NCBI GenBank assembly: GCA_037693485.1
Contig: CM075345.1
Span: 81,722,001 to 81,786,000, forward strand
Direction of reading: 5' to 3'
Length of the DNA stretch: 64,000 bases
From: Kitagawia praeruptora
Lineage: Eukaryota > Streptophyta > Magnoliopsida > Apiales > Apiaceae
In this document: positions 1 through 11,065 of the stretch, one piece after another
Layout of the letters: every line of letters starts with the position of its first letter
How positions within the stretch are numbered: position 1 is the first letter of the stretch
Notes under the pieces: model-generated
The model's database searches: none
What the model saw: the letters and a program-made list of their open reading frames with translations, nothing else
What the model was told of the DNA's origin: nothing
Made by a program: the position numbers and the translations under genes

Positions 1-1266
1 ATGAAGCAAGGACAGAACATCAAGTCAACAGTTGTGACATTGCAAGTCACTTGCCATTTTTTATTACTAGATTCAACGTCCAATAAAAACAACTACATTC
101 ACATTAATTGAAAACGCATAAAGATTTCAGTATAGTCAGAAACCATTACCATTAGGGATGGCCACCAAATTTTACTAATATAAATCAACTGATCCTAACA
201 AGTTGATCCGGCTGCAGTGGTACATAAGCATCTAATGTCTTATGCCTACCTGACCTATTTTTCATGTTTCTCATACTAGGAGAGCCATATAATTTTTAGT
301 TGGAACCTTACTCCTGTTTAAGGCTCTAGCCTCTCCATGCTCTATGTTGTAAAAAAGCAATATATTACACAAACTTATCCTATCCAGGTTACTTCTACCA
401 AACAGGATAGCGACATAATAATTTCAGTTAGATATATTATGATCGCATAAAAATGGACATGAAGCTTTGCGGAAATAATGAGGGTTTTATATACTACGGG
501 AATAGAAATACATGCAACAACTTCCTTAGTTTGCACTCCAATATAAACTGCCAAACATTTCTTAGTATTTACTTTTTCCATATATTTTCAACTCAAACAA
601 ACATAGGTTTGTCAACATGTATCAACAATTAGGTAAATTACTGTCAAAATAGATCTGTGATATTTCTAGTTTCAAAAGAATAATGCCTTAGTTAAAACAT
701 TATACAGAAACAAGCAGAACTATTTAAAGTACGGATAATCCAGTGATAAAGCTTACGAGGCATAAAATATCTTTGGGGCTTTCTTGGGAGTCATGTTATT
801 TGCTGCTAATGAAGTTGCATCTGAGTTCCCTGAAAGATTACATGCAACCAAACAATTATTCAAACAACAAAAAACTGAAAAGACAAATGAACTGGGCCAA
901 TAAGTTCCTCCGAGGACTGAGAGTTTGAAATTATTTTGCTAGTATGCAACATTTGGTCAGAAGGCTTGAAATCAGGTATAAACAGAATGAAATTTATACT
1001 ACTGTGAGTATATAAGATCAATATTTTCACATTGGTATGAATTACAATATCTCGTTTTTGCTCATTTTTCTGTTTTACGTCTTATCTCTTGCCTTTAATT
1101 TATGTTTACAATCGTTTGCTACATTCCTTCTAGCCAAACGAAACACTAATGTAGCAACCAATTACCATATCAAACACTTTACCAACAGTAGCAATTATAA
1201 TCTACAAATTAAACACCCCAAACAAATAAACTGTCATTAAAAATGCCACCGTAAACATAAACCATC
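1..1266. other. AT-rich non-coding DNA
   Basis: No convincing gene is visible. Open frames here are short and of low complexity. If the FANCJ-like gene at 2370-2739 is functional, this stretch lies inside or beyond its first intron. One minus-strand patch at about 190-290 reads as roughly 30 plausible codons ending in a stop, but it has no family signature and only a weak splice acceptor, so it is not called as an exon. Confidence 0.5.
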
Positions 1267-1269
1267 CAT

Positions 1270-1315
<46 letters not shown>

Positions 1316-1392
1316 CTCTTTTGAGCACTTGCCTATATATAGGATTAGTACCTTAGTTTTCTTTAAAAAATAAGTTCTCTTTTGAGCACTTG

Positions 1393-1461
<69 letters not shown>
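1267..1461. repeat. (TA)n microsatellites with a duplicated 19-bp flank
   Basis: Two long TA-dinucleotide tracts occupy about 1267-1312 and 1390-1461. Between and before them the sequence GTTCTCTTTTGAGCACTTG occurs twice (about 1313 and 1374), so a unit of flank plus TA tract appears to have duplicated locally. This is probably replication slippage. Confidence 0.85.
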
Positions 1462-1466
<5 letters not shown>

Positions 1467-1715
1467 TGGACTCCATAAAGAACACTTTAAATAAAGAACA
1501 ACAAAGAACACCTCATATCTAATAGATCCATTGCCCCTGGCGGGGCCACCCAATACAAAAAGTTCTTATTTTTTTTAGGCTCTATCCATCCATCCATCCA
1601 GCAAAAAAAAAAAAAAAAAAAATTTTGAAAATTTTACTGTTCATCGATGACGTCATCAACTCAAGCACAAAGAACTCCAAACACTAGTAACTCTAGTCAA
1701 TATAATCCTTACAAT

Positions 1716-2274
1716 TAGACCTGGCAATTTGGTACACGACACGTGAACACGACACGAAACGACATGAAAAAATATGGATATGGGTTTGATTTTTAGTACA
1801 CGAAACACGAAAGTACACGAATACGAAATTACACGATAGATTTAGTGTCGGATATGGGTTTTCATTTTGGGTACACGAAAGTACACGAAAGTACACGAAA
1901 TAAAGATGTTAATAATTTACTACTTATAGATTTTATGTATATATTAATATTTTTTTATAAGGATATATATTTTACACAAAAATATAAATATTTACAAGTT
2001 TTTATAGAGTTGTATTTATATTTATATATGGAAATGTAAAATATTTAATGTATATTTCATATGAATATAATATTTACTAATAAATTTTAACTAAATTTTA
2101 TTTTTATTTTTATATAATATATACACGAAACACGACACGAAAGTACACGAATTCATTTCGGGTGGATACGGGTTTCATATTCAAGTACACGAATCCTGTT
2201 TCGGGTGGATACGGGTTTCACCTTCAAGTACACGAAACACGAAAGTACACGACACGATCCGATTGCCCGCTCTA
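1716..2274. mobile_element. hAT-type MITE with 8-bp target duplication
   Basis: The left end begins TAGACCTGGCAATTTGG and the right end, reverse-complemented, begins TAGAGCGGGCAATCGG, giving imperfect terminal inverted repeats. Identical 8-bp sequences CTTACAAT flank it at 1708-1715 and 2275-2282, the size expected for hAT transposition. Both subterminal zones are filled with short direct repeats around ACACGAAAGTACACGA. There is no coding capacity, so it is a 559-bp non-autonomous element. It lies just downstream of the FANCJ-like exon, in what would be its first intron. Confidence 0.88.
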
Positions 2275-2369
2275 CTTACAATCAATCAAATCTAATAAGC
2301 ATCACCAAATGGACAGTAAACATAATAAAGTAATTAAATAACTGATAAGTATTGTGCATAATTTGTTAC

Positions 2370-2739
2370 CAGACGGGTCGATATCAGGAACGAAACCCCC
2401 ACCGTGACCAAACGGATCAGCAAACGCCTCGGGATCAGGTTTCGAATGCGAGAAATTAGCGGCATCAAGCTTAGCCTGGCAATTCTTTTGCCAGGCGAGA
2501 GCGGAGCAAAGCAGCGACAAGGATTTTCCAGTACCGGTGGGAGACTCAAGTAAAGCGTGACAGTGACCGTCTCGTTGGGCACGATCGAGAGTGGATATGA
2601 CTCTACTCATATACGAAAGCTGTGAGCCATAAGGCTTGTACGGAAACTCAACCGGAATGCCTACAAGATTGAGAACGTTTCCACACCTAGGGTTTGGTTT
2701 AGGGCTGTAATTTGGGGGTTGTGATTCTTTGGAAACCAT
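2370..2739 (-). CDS. FANCJ/BRIP1-like DEAH helicase, first exon (partial)
   Basis: The reading frame opens at an ATG at 2739. It encodes about 123 residues resembling the N-terminus of the XPD/Rad3-family iron-sulphur DNA helicases, closest by eye to plant FANCJ (BRIP1) proteins. A Q-motif-like IPVEFPYKPYGSQ at about 28-40 is followed by a Walker A segment ESPTGTGKS at 65-73. FANCJ helicases unwind DNA in interstrand crosslink repair and meiotic recombination control, in the nucleus. The frame ends at a good splice donor (G/GTAAC, intron from 2369), so the ORF running on to 2302 is not coding beyond that point. No downstream exon with helicase motifs is recognisable in 1-2369, a stretch that carries a MITE and microsatellites. 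Either a long first intron leaves the window or this is an isolated fragment. RTEL1-type helicases share the same motifs and cannot be fully excluded. Confidence 0.72.
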
Positions 2740-2883
2740 TAGTGCGGTTCGGTTCGGTTAGGTTAATTTTGGGGGAGAATTAACGATTTTGTAGAGGGTG
2801 AGGTTTAATTTTGTTGGGTTTGGGGCAGAGACGGAATGAGGGGGGGACGGGGTGGCGGCGATCCCCCAAACACTTGTATATTA
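2740..2883 (-). promoter_or_regulatory. Probable 5' UTR/promoter-proximal region of the FANCJ-like gene
   Basis: This short, relatively G-rich stretch lies immediately upstream (in gene sense) of the ATG at 2739 and ends where a Stowaway-like terminus begins at 2884. No clear TATA box is seen. The assignment rests on position only. Confidence 0.35.
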
Positions 2884-2925
2884 CTCCCTCCGTTCCAATA
2901 AATTGTTAACACATTTTATTTTGGA
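2884..2925. repeat. Solo Stowaway-like terminal inverted repeat
   Basis: The sequence starts CTCCCTCCGTTCCAATAAAT directly after a TA dinucleotide and continues with a TGTTAAC segment, the usual left end of Tc1/mariner-derived Stowaway elements in plants. No matching right end is found within the next 1.5 kb. It may be a truncated element, or may pair with the terminus at 5344-5356. Confidence 0.6.
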
Positions 2926-3840
2926 GTGTTGCTAAATACAAAATAAATTACTCAATGCAATTTACAAAAGTTACTTTCCTATCCTTTCTACTTCTTCTTT
3001 GATTAAAATGTACCTATAACCTAGTTTTATGTGCATGTATACCTAGTTTTCTGTGCATTGTACATTTATTTATTTCTCATGTACATTGTATTTATTAATA
3101 TACATTTAATTATTTCATCTAAAATATACATTTTACATTTATATTTTCATTTAAAATATACATTATACTTAATATTACATTCACATTCATGTATGGATAC
3201 ATTTAATTTATATTATCAAGATTATTAAAATAAATAGTTAAAATTTTCATATTCCAGTATATATGTATATAAATAGAGCTTAGTATCATTTTTTGTCGCT
3301 AACCTTTCAACCAGTTAACTCCATCAACTCATGCTGCAAAGATAACCTAAACAACCCACTTACCTGAAGACATCACCGACCTAAAGACATCACGTGTTTG
3401 ATAAACTTGTGTAGGAAAGATAATTTTTCTCTCTGAAAAGACGGTTCATCCTGCTTGACCCTAATGTAAGCATCAGTTTTTTAAAATTTTTATTATGTAT
3501 TGAAAGTTCATATTATTTTTCAATACTTTTCATGTTATCTTAAAAAATAATTTACAAATATTCACTTTACTAAAATTTATTAGTTTAATAAGTAAAAAAA
3601 TTTATTTTTAAAAAATAATATAATATGAAGTAGTATATTTTGTTTAAATCAGATGTATACTAAATATTAGTATATTAATTTCTTTTAAATTTTTATAAAA
3701 TTTTAAAAAGTAAGCATTATTGTATTATTAATATTTTTTATTGTGTGTATATTAAATGTTCTTGTCATGTGTTTTTTTTTACCGGCTCTTGTCATGTGTT
3801 TAATATATGTAATTACTCGTTTAAAATAAAAATTATTAAT
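2926..3840. other. AT-rich intergenic DNA
   Basis: Very AT-rich, with runs of short ACATTTA-like repeats at about 3055-3200. No gene, RNA gene or complete transposon is recognisable. Confidence 0.5.
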
Positions 3841-4190
3841 AACATGATATATATAGGTTGAATTCTAAATATAAAAGTTTGTTTCTAGAATATTAAAATA
3901 AGTATTACATCTTATAATGACTCATAATTGTAATAATCTATTTAAAAATAAAATTTATTAATAACATGATATATAATTTGAATTTTTAAATATAAAATTT
4001 TGTTTCTAAAATACTAAAATGATATATGTAATTTGAATTTTAAAATATAAAAATTCTGTTTCTAAAATATTAAAATGATATATGTAGTTTTAATTTTAAA
4101 ATATAAAAAATTTGTTTCTAAAATATTAAAAATGATATATGTAGTTTGAATTTTAAAATATAAAAATTTAATTTTAAAATAATGACTCAT
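3841..4190. repeat. Tandem array of a ~57-bp AT-rich unit
   Basis: Four to five imperfect copies of a unit beginning TGATATATGTAGTTTGAATT and ending in TTTCTAAAATATTAAAA start at about 3844, 3965, 4020, 4076 and 4133. The copies at 3965-4190 are contiguous. Short ORFs here are products of the repeat and are not genes. Confidence 0.85.
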
Positions 4191-4489
4191 GATTGTAATG
4201 ACACTAGTATGATATATGTAGTTTGTATTATTATGTGTTAACATCTACTAGGATTTCATGCTGAAGCATTTATTAGGTTTTTTATACGCATGAATCAATG
4301 TACTAGGATTTCACGTTGAAACATTTATTAGGTTTCATTCATTTCAAACAGATAAAGGATATAAAAGTAATATACTAGTCTATATAGAGTAAAGTTGATT
4401 TGCATTTAGCAACCATGTTATTTTGGGATGTCACAATAAATCATTAACATTTCCTAAAATATTAAGTTTTAATATTATTACACCCACTA

Positions 4490-5139
4490 TAGGAGTAAAA
4501 AATGATCCGGGTGATACCGGGTATATCCTTGCTCAGGTCTCGGATCATTTTACTTTTATCGTATCCAGATTTGGGATCGGTATCGTTTAATTCGGATATG
4601 ATCCGATCCCGAGTATTTAGATCCGGATCTAAACCGAATATGATCCGGTATCATATTTACTTTTTTCTAACCGGGTAGTTTGTGATCCATCGAATACGAG
4701 TCAAATATGATCCAGCAACATTAGTATCATTTTTATTTGAACTATATAAATAATCATTTAATCGTTTTTATTTGTATTAATCTATTAATTGTTAAAATTT
4801 GAATAGCAACTTTCACTCCAGTTGCATAATATTTTAGTTGCTAGTGTATTTTAGTTCTTTGATAATCAACAAACTGAATAGAATTCAATTTTATGGATAT
4901 GAGCCTAGTCCGGGTAATATAGATATGAACCTGGTTCGGGTATGGTTCGTTTTATAAAAATAATATGATACCGGATATGGATGGGTAGGATGGTTCTCAT
5001 ATTCGGGATCATATTTTATCCGGGCTCAAAAAATCCGCCAGATTCGTATCGTTTACAAAATGAATCTGAGACATGTATCATATTTTCGAGCCGGATATAA
5101 GCCGAGATACCGGATAGTCGGGATCAGTTTTCAGCCCTA
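4490..5139. mobile_element. hAT-type MITE with perfect 8-bp target duplication
   Basis: The left end TAGGAGTAAAAAATGATCC matches the reverse complement of the right end, TAGGGCTGAAAACTGATCC. The 8-bp sequence ACCCACTA is present on both sides (4482-4489 and 5140-5147). The interior is dense in short GATCCGG/CCGGATA repeats in both orientations and has no coding capacity. It lies inside the TTACACCCACTAC repeat of a Stowaway-like element, so it is the younger insertion. Confidence 0.88.
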
Positions 5140-5310
5140 ACCCACTACTTCACTTATTTTAACAATACTTTACACTATTACACCTACTACTTAAATTATT
5201 TTAACTATAAAATCACTATTACACCCACTACTTAACTTATTTTAACAATAAAATCACTATTACACCCAGTACTTCATTTATTTTAATAATATTACACCCA
5301 CTATCTTGGT
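5140..5310. repeat. Tandem ~45-bp subterminal repeat of the Stowaway-like MITE
   Basis: About 3.5 copies of a unit containing ACTTATTTTAACAATAAAAT and CACTATTACACCCACTA follow each other. The hAT MITE to the left inserted within one unit. Confidence 0.75.
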
Positions 5311-5901
5311 TTCCGTGCAAAAAGCAAATGTTAACATCCCATTGGGACGGAGGAACTATTCAGTTTTGTACCTACAAAATTACAAAATTTGTGATTTAGT
5401 CCCCCCAATTTTCTACACATATTCTTAATAAAAAAATATTTAAAAGTCAAGGTGGTCTTAATAATATATAAAAATATGTACATAGCTTCTAGTAGAAGCT
5501 CTCCAGTCTCCCGGGTAAACAAAATCAACAATCCCAAGACTTCGTCAAAATGAAAAAGGAAAAAGTTAGGAACAAAAAATCAATTTCAACTCATTTCATC
5601 TCTCACTCTCTAATTCATCTTGGACATAAATTGAGGTATCAATTTCTTTTCTTTCTCTCTCTTTTTAGATTTTATAACTACTACTTACTCTCCTGACTCC
5701 TCTTTGATGTAGAGTCGTGACTCGTGAATCATGTTTTTTCTTAATTAATTTATGTGCTTAGGTCTCAGTTTGTTAATTAGGGAATTTGTTTCATCATTTA
5801 TCTGTAATATATTTTTATGAATTATGTTTACATTTTGTAGATACAAGTACAATTACAAAATTGGTTGTTGAAAATGAAAAGAACATTACATTCTTTTTAT
5901 A

Positions 5902-6477
5902 AGAAGAGAAATTGAACATCACTTTCGGATTGATATATTTATTGCAGCTATTGATTCTCAATTAAATGAATTGAATCGCAGATTTCCAGACGATATGGTA
6001 TAACTACTTGTTCTTAGTTCAGCTTTGGACCCAACTGATTGCTTTAGATCATTTGATGTTGAAGCTATTTTTAAATTAGTATGTACCTAATATCCAGATG
6101 ACTTTTCTGAAAATGACAAGCTTCATCTGAAGTTTCAACTTGAACATTACATACCTGATGTTCGTGATCATAGTGAGTTTCAAGCCTTATCAACTATTTC
6201 TGAGTTGTGCCAACTTTTATTTAAGACAAGAAAGTCGATCATATATCCTCTGCTGGATCGGTTAATTCGTTTAGTTTTAACCTTACCTGTTTCGACAACT
6301 ACTACAGAGCGTGCCTTTTCTGCAATGAGTTTTGCTAAGAATAAGCTTCGGAATAAAATGGAGGATGGATTTCTGCAGAATTACTTGGTTACATACATTG
6401 AGAAGGAAGTTGCTGAAAAGTTTGACAATGATTCTATCATTGAAGTGTTTTACAAGATGAAAAGGCGTCGATTATAG
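5902..6477 (+). pseudogene. hAT-family transposase C-terminal fragment (broken)
   Basis: A single frame runs from about 5902 to the stop at 6477 and encodes the end of a plant hAT transposase of the TTF/zf-MYM-associated type. The conserved dimerisation domain is clear: TTTTERAFSAMSFAKNKLRN lies at about codons 33-52 of the open part from 6205. Upstream sequence continues in the same frame but has stops at 6001-6003 (TAA) and 6088-6090 (TAA). The N-terminal zinc finger and catalytic region are missing. It is a dead relic and could not act alone. Confidence 0.85.
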
Positions 6478-6589
6478 TTAAAATAGTATATATGTATAGG
6501 GTCTTGTTTTGCCTCGTTCAATGCTTAAAATCATGTAAATAACGTGATATTTTGTGTAGCTTTCCAGAATATAGTATGATATCGATGTT

Positions 6590-6632
6590 ATGTGTTTGGC
6601 CCCTTCGAATTATTTTACTAGTTCCGTCCCTG
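6590..6632 (+). repeat. Likely 3' end of the hAT element
   Basis: Downstream of the transposase stop, the sequence TGTTTGGCCCCTTCGAATTA leads to ACTAGTTCCGTCCCTG, the usual 3' end of plant hAT elements of this group (terminal repeat CAGGGACGGAAC in inverse). No matching 5' end was found upstream, so the element is 5'-truncated. Confidence 0.5.
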
Positions 6633-7154
6633 GTTTGGGGGTTGATTGTGATTCACTTAAGCGGGGTTTTGGGGTATATTAGGCGGGAAATTGCATTCTC
6701 AAACAAAATTGCTCAGGCGGTGGCTTGTTGCAGAAAATATTGTCGTAAACAATGATAAAGAAAATAAGACAGATTTTTTTATTAGTAGGCTAAAATTTTG
6801 TTTTATTTTTTATTGATAAAACTAGTATGCTAAATTAAATTTCTTCTTAATTTTACGATTTTTCCCTTTTTTATGCATAAATCACGAAAATTATCAGTTT
6901 TTGCGGAAAAAAAAGGTCTGTTTAGGATCTATTGGGCATTGCTGTTAAAAATTATTGTGCTTTTGGGGAAAAATTACTATTAAAATAAGTGATGTTGCAA
7001 AAATCAACTAACTATTTCGTAATATTTTTGATACTAACTTATAACCTGTACAATACACGATTTTTTTTAATACTAGCCTATAACTTGTGCAATGCACGAT
7101 TTCTTATAAAGCTCTCATTGTTAAACATCTAATTGTTATCATCAACCCATCCTC
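6633..7154. other. Non-coding DNA with a short duplicated motif
   Basis: No gene is seen. Two related segments ending in TATAACCTGTACAATACACGA and TATAACTTGTGCAATGCACGA occur about 40 bp apart (7040-7100). A similar sequence in the other orientation occurs near 56705-56735. These are common dispersed plant repeats of unclear origin. Confidence 0.4.
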
Positions 7155-7628
7155 AACTTCCTTGTGGGCAGAACGGGTAAGGAAAATGATAGTAAAGGAT
7201 ATGTCCTTTTGGCAGATTCATAAACCTAGCAAATGTTCGTGGATTTTCAAGAAAGTCCTGGGTGCCAGGGACATGGTAAGACAATTCATATCGTATGTTA
7301 TTGGTGATGAAAGGCATATTTCTTTTTGGTTTGATCCATGGTTAAATGGCCATCCCATATGTGAAAGCAGGAATGATCAGGCAATCTCTCAATATGGGTT
7401 ACCTAAAAATGCAAAGGTTGTTGCTGTTCTTTCGAGTGAAGGGTGGAATTTACCTGTAACGAATCATCACACAATGTTAGCTTGGAGGCAGAGTTTTCCA
7501 CTTCCGCACCACTATGATCTCCGCGGGAAGGATGATATCCAATGGGACGGCAAGGCATCTAGAAACCTCAAAGTTTCAGAATTCTGGAATTCTATAAGGC
7601 CTCACAATCCGTCAATTCCCTGGGCTCC
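7155..7628 (+). pseudogene. LINE ORF2 C-terminal region, left half
   Basis: The frame encodes the region between reverse transcriptase and the zf-RVT domain of an L1-type plant LINE, recognisable by SLWAERVRKMIVKDMSFWQI, then ISFWFDPWLNGHPI. It is cut at 7628 by the SIRE-like copia element. The sequence resumes at 33264 after the duplicated GCTCC with the zf-RVT core. Upstream polymerase and endonuclease domains are absent, so it was already a fragment before it was split. Confidence 0.85.
7624..7628. repeat. Target-site duplication GCTCC (left copy) of the SIRE-like element
   Basis: GCTCC directly precedes the LTR start TGTTGAG. The same five bases follow the LTR end CTAACA at 33264-33268. 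They prove a single insertion event despite 25.6 kb of separation. Confidence 0.95.
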
Positions 7629-8755
7629 TGTTGAGTATTGAATACGATAGAAGAATACAGAGGGGGGGTGAATGTATTCTTGAACTTTTCTTTGTTTAAG
7701 AGTCTATGTAGCAAATAAGTGTATGTGTGTGCAGAAGTGAAGATGCAGATAAAGAACAACACAAGACACCGTTATCACTTTAATCTAATGTATTATTAGA
7801 TAAAGGTTGCTACAATCTGTGAATACAAATGATAGTATTCTCAACTTCGTTTTTCTCAGAGAGATACAGCTTGTAGTGTATGAAAAACTTGACTCACAAA
7901 GTTACAAAGTTAATGAACTAAGGAAGTGAGGCTGTATCCATATAGAACATGGATACACCCTACTTACTACAAATAAGGTAGCTGAACAAATTACTTTCTA
8001 GTCTGTCTATCCTTTTTGAGTAAGTGTCCAAACGGTTACAGATTTGACTTTGCAAAGCCTGTTCAGATCCACTTCTTTAGCCCCTTGTCTCTTCTATATC
8101 TCTCTAAGCTTCCTTGTAGGCTTTCCAGAGCACGTTACAGATTGTGGTCCATAAAGTGCATTGGCTTGTTGCAGGTTTCTGACTTGTACAATTTCTTCAG
8201 TATTTTGTCTCCAAGAATGTATTCGAGAAGTGACTAAGTAGTTGATTCGAGAACTAGAATTGAATTGATCGATAACTCTGAGTTCTCGAACACTGTTATA
8301 TTGACATATCGAATTACTTCTCGAATAGCTCTTTTCTTCAGGATTCCTTGAGTTGTCGAATAGAACACTTGACTTGTCGAATCCTTGAGATATCGAATAG
8401 CTTTCTGAGTCTTTGAGATATCGAATGGAACTTTGACTTGTTGACTCCTTGAGAACTCGAATACCACTTTGACTTGTTGACTTCCTGAGTTCTCGAATAG
8501 AGTACATAGACATATCGAATCTCTGAGATATCGAATGAGATATCGAACAGTGTATTCAGAGATATTGAATAGTGTCTTGAGATATCGAATCCCTGACTTC
8601 TCGAATGCTGGACTTCTTGAATAGACAAATATACTTCTCGAATTGGTACTTAGGCAAATTCTTCATTTATTCAAATCCCAACTGTGATTATTTGACAGTC
8701 TTTATCTTCTTGCTTGAGGCATGAACCTTGGAACTTCTTTCAAGCATTATTCTAG

Positions 8756-9175
8756 CACTAGTACAGAATGGGCTTTTAGTGTCGCACTTTAGGCGTCGGT
8801 TATTTAGAGAGCCGTGGCCTATACATACTTTAAGCGTCGGTTTTTAGCTTAACCGACGCTTAAAGTCATTTTTGCTGGGTCTTTTGCGTCGGTTATGAAA
8901 CAACCGACGCCTAAGGCTCACCCTTTAGCGTCGGTCTTTACTTAACCGACGCCTAAAACCAACCTTTAGCATCGCATAAACAACTGACGCCTAAAATCCA
9001 ACCCTTTAGCGTCGGTCTTTAGTCAATCGACGCTTAAAAACCAACCCTTTAGCGTCGGCTTTTACTCAACCGACGCCTAAAATCGACAAATAAGCGTCGG
9101 TTAGTACTCAACCGACGTAAAAGATAATTTATACTAGACCTGTAGCGTCGGGCCTAGGAATGCCGACGCCTAAAG
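8756..9175. repeat. Left subterminal repeat array of the CACTA element
   Basis: About nine GCGTCGGT motifs alternate with the inverse ACCGACGC, typically as TTTAGCGTCGGT then a short spacer then AACCGACGCCTAAA. Each pair can form a hairpin about 25-30 bp long. Such arrays are the usual binding sites for the element-encoded DNA-binding protein in CACTA transposons. Confidence 0.88.
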
Positions 9176-9870
9176 CTTTAAATAAAAATTATATACGTAT
9201 ATATCAATTAGTAAAAATAACCTAAGTTCAATATCTATCCCTCCCTGCAGTACTCTCCCATTGGCGGCCACTTCTCTAGATCTACTTCTCTTCATCTTCA
9301 ATCAGTCGCAGTTCAATCGGTATTTACAACTCATTGGGTTTAATCTTTCTCTTCGATTTGCAGTAGTGATTATACGGTTTCGATTTGGGTTTAATTGGTT
9401 TGTTTATTTCTCCCTCTAAACACCTCTGATTTGGGTTTCGGTTTGTTTAATTGGTTTTCAATTTTATGGTTCTAATCAATGGGTTTGTTCTAATCACTTG
9501 GTTTGTTCTCCTGTCCTTCTTCTTCGAATTAAACAACCACTCTCCCCTCCTCCCTTTCCCCACGAATCCACCATGACACAAACTCAAACACACGTACGCT
9601 TCGAATTAAACAACCTCTCTCCCCTCCTCCCTTTCTTTTCGGTTTTTTTCTGTTTTTTTTTTAATTTGATGTTTCAATTTTGTAGGTGCTTCAAGATTAG
9701 AAGGTATTGGCTTCAATTTCGGTGTGGGGTTTGGCTTCTTCACAAGATTAAACGGTATGTTGTGGGTTTGGCTTCTACCATCTCTTATTCTTTGTTTTTC
9801 ATCCTCTATTGATATAACTGACTTGACATTGTGCTACCTAGAAATTCAGTTTAGTGCCTTAAATAATCAG
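9176..9870. other. CACTA interior: pyrimidine-rich leader-like DNA
   Basis: A stretch rich in CTTCTTCTCT-type tracts (9235-9680) looks like a captured 5' UTR or promoter-proximal region. A 20-base piece around ACGCTTCGAATTAAACAACC recurs in related form (9521 and 9597). No coding sequence is convincing until 9871. Confidence 0.4.
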
Positions 9871-10078
9871 CTGAACTGTTGGTGTTAGCCAAAAGAGGAG
9901 CGAGGCTTGTGCTACCGGCTAGGAACATGAAAGCGGCCGAGGATACAAAGGCTCGTATTCAATCAGAGTATCCTGGTGCGGAGGTTTTGATTATGCAGCT
10001 TGATCTCAGTTCTCTCAGTTCTGTCCGAAACTTTGTCACGGAGTTTGAGTCTCTCGATTTGCCTCTCAATCTTCTCAT
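9871..10078 (+). pseudogene. TIC32-like short-chain dehydrogenase exon fragment
   Basis: After an acceptor (AATAATCAG, ending 9870), about 68 codons match the Rossmann-fold region of plant TIC32-like short-chain dehydrogenases. VLAKRGARLVLPARNM follows the nucleotide-binding loop and LIMQLDLSSLSSVRNF is the DL motif before strand 4. It stops at a donor (CAT/GTAAGT at 10079), the exon boundary expected before the NNAG motif. The N-terminal glycine-rich loop and the catalytic YxxxK are absent. This is a captured fragment inside a CACTA element and is not a working enzyme. TIC32 itself is an NADPH-dependent dehydrogenase of the chloroplast inner envelope; the exact paralogue cannot be set. Confidence 0.85.
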
Positions 10079-11065
10079 GTAAGTCGGCTAATATAAACCA
10101 CACCTTTATGACAATGTCAGTTTACATATTTATTAGAGAGTTTTTGTAGCATACATATTTATCTTAGAATGAATTAAAAATTGAATTTCAGTTGCTAAAG
10201 CTACTAATAACTATACACGTTTGATTATTATATTCTACTATTTTCAGGTCCGGTTCAAGGCACAACAATGTTTTACTACGAGAACCAGTGTTCCGGACAT
10301 TTACTATTAACTGCTTTACTTATGGATATCCGGTGGGTGCTCAAACAGTACATGTTTACTGTGTTTCAAAAGGACATGCTTTAGTGTATTTTTTTTCTTT
10401 GATTTGCTTCAGGAAACAGAACTTTGCTCATTTATGCTAATATCCTGTGGAATAGATTTTAGATAATAAGCCTAAGATTTTCTTAGAATTGATTTTAATT
10501 TTTTTTGCAAGGAAGTGCCTTTTTCTTTGCTTCAGGAAGAAGAGCTCAAGTGATATGTGTATTGATTATATATGCTATTGTTTAAAGTTGGTGTAGTGAT
10601 ATTACCTAGACCAGTTTTTGGATAACAATCCTAATGATTTTGTTTAAGATAATACTGATATTTCTGGTAAAGAAGTGAAGTCAAAAGGCCTGTGTGTATG
10701 TTTTTTTTTTTTTTTGCAAACTGCCTGTGTGTATAGAGGAACAAGATCAAAATTGTCATTGACTCGAACCCAACTCCATTATTTACAATAACATAGATAG
10801 TACTCGGACATGACATAATTTCCGTGACCAAAAATGATATACTTGTCTACTTGTATTAGAATCTTAGTGCTACACATTTATGTCCAGAGTTTATTCTCAC
10901 CATTCTGGACACTTTATTTCGTCATGTCTCTTGTTGTAGTAACACAAAGCTAAGATTACAATATATATGATGTGCTCACATATATTAATTTATAATTTCT
11001 TGGCTGCTCTTATTCCTTGTAATTTTCAATTTGATTGACAATAACCCCTGTGGATTCATGTGCAG
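10079..11065. other. CACTA interior: intron-like DNA
   Basis: AT- and T-rich sequence of intronic type. A possible exon after TTTTCAG at about 10248 (to about 10330) has no recognisable product. A poly-T tract lies near 10698-10715. Confidence 0.4.

Larger units (their letters stand above)
4425..5356. mobile_element. Stowaway-like MITE, interrupted by a hAT MITE
   Basis: The right end, reverse-complemented, reads CCTCCGTCCCAATGGGATGT followed by TTAACATTTG, the consensus Stowaway end, and is followed by TA at 5357. The left end near 4425-4470 is degraded but keeps AATAAATCATTAACATTT. Inside, a TTACACCCACTAC unit is tandemly repeated. The element is split at 4490-5139 by a hAT-type MITE. The exact left boundary is uncertain. 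Confidence 0.6.

Noticed and set aside
1353..1553. 66-aa minus-strand ORF with IYIYIY runs
   Set aside because: Translation of a TA microsatellite.
2884..5356. A single 2.5-kb Tc1/mariner element bounded by the CTCCCTCCG ends
   Set aside because: No transposase is seen in between, and the right end pairs better with the degraded end near 4425.
8094..8628. Overlapping minus-strand ORFs of 77-139 aa (also at 32429-32963)
   Set aside because: They recur in both LTRs, overlap in several frames and reflect the ATATCGAAT/TTCTCGAA repeats.
8756..9175. Regularly spaced repeats resembling a CRISPR array
   Set aside because: The units are inverted pairs of GCGTCGGT, uneven in spacing, next to a CACTA terminus in plant DNA. 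They are subterminal repeats.
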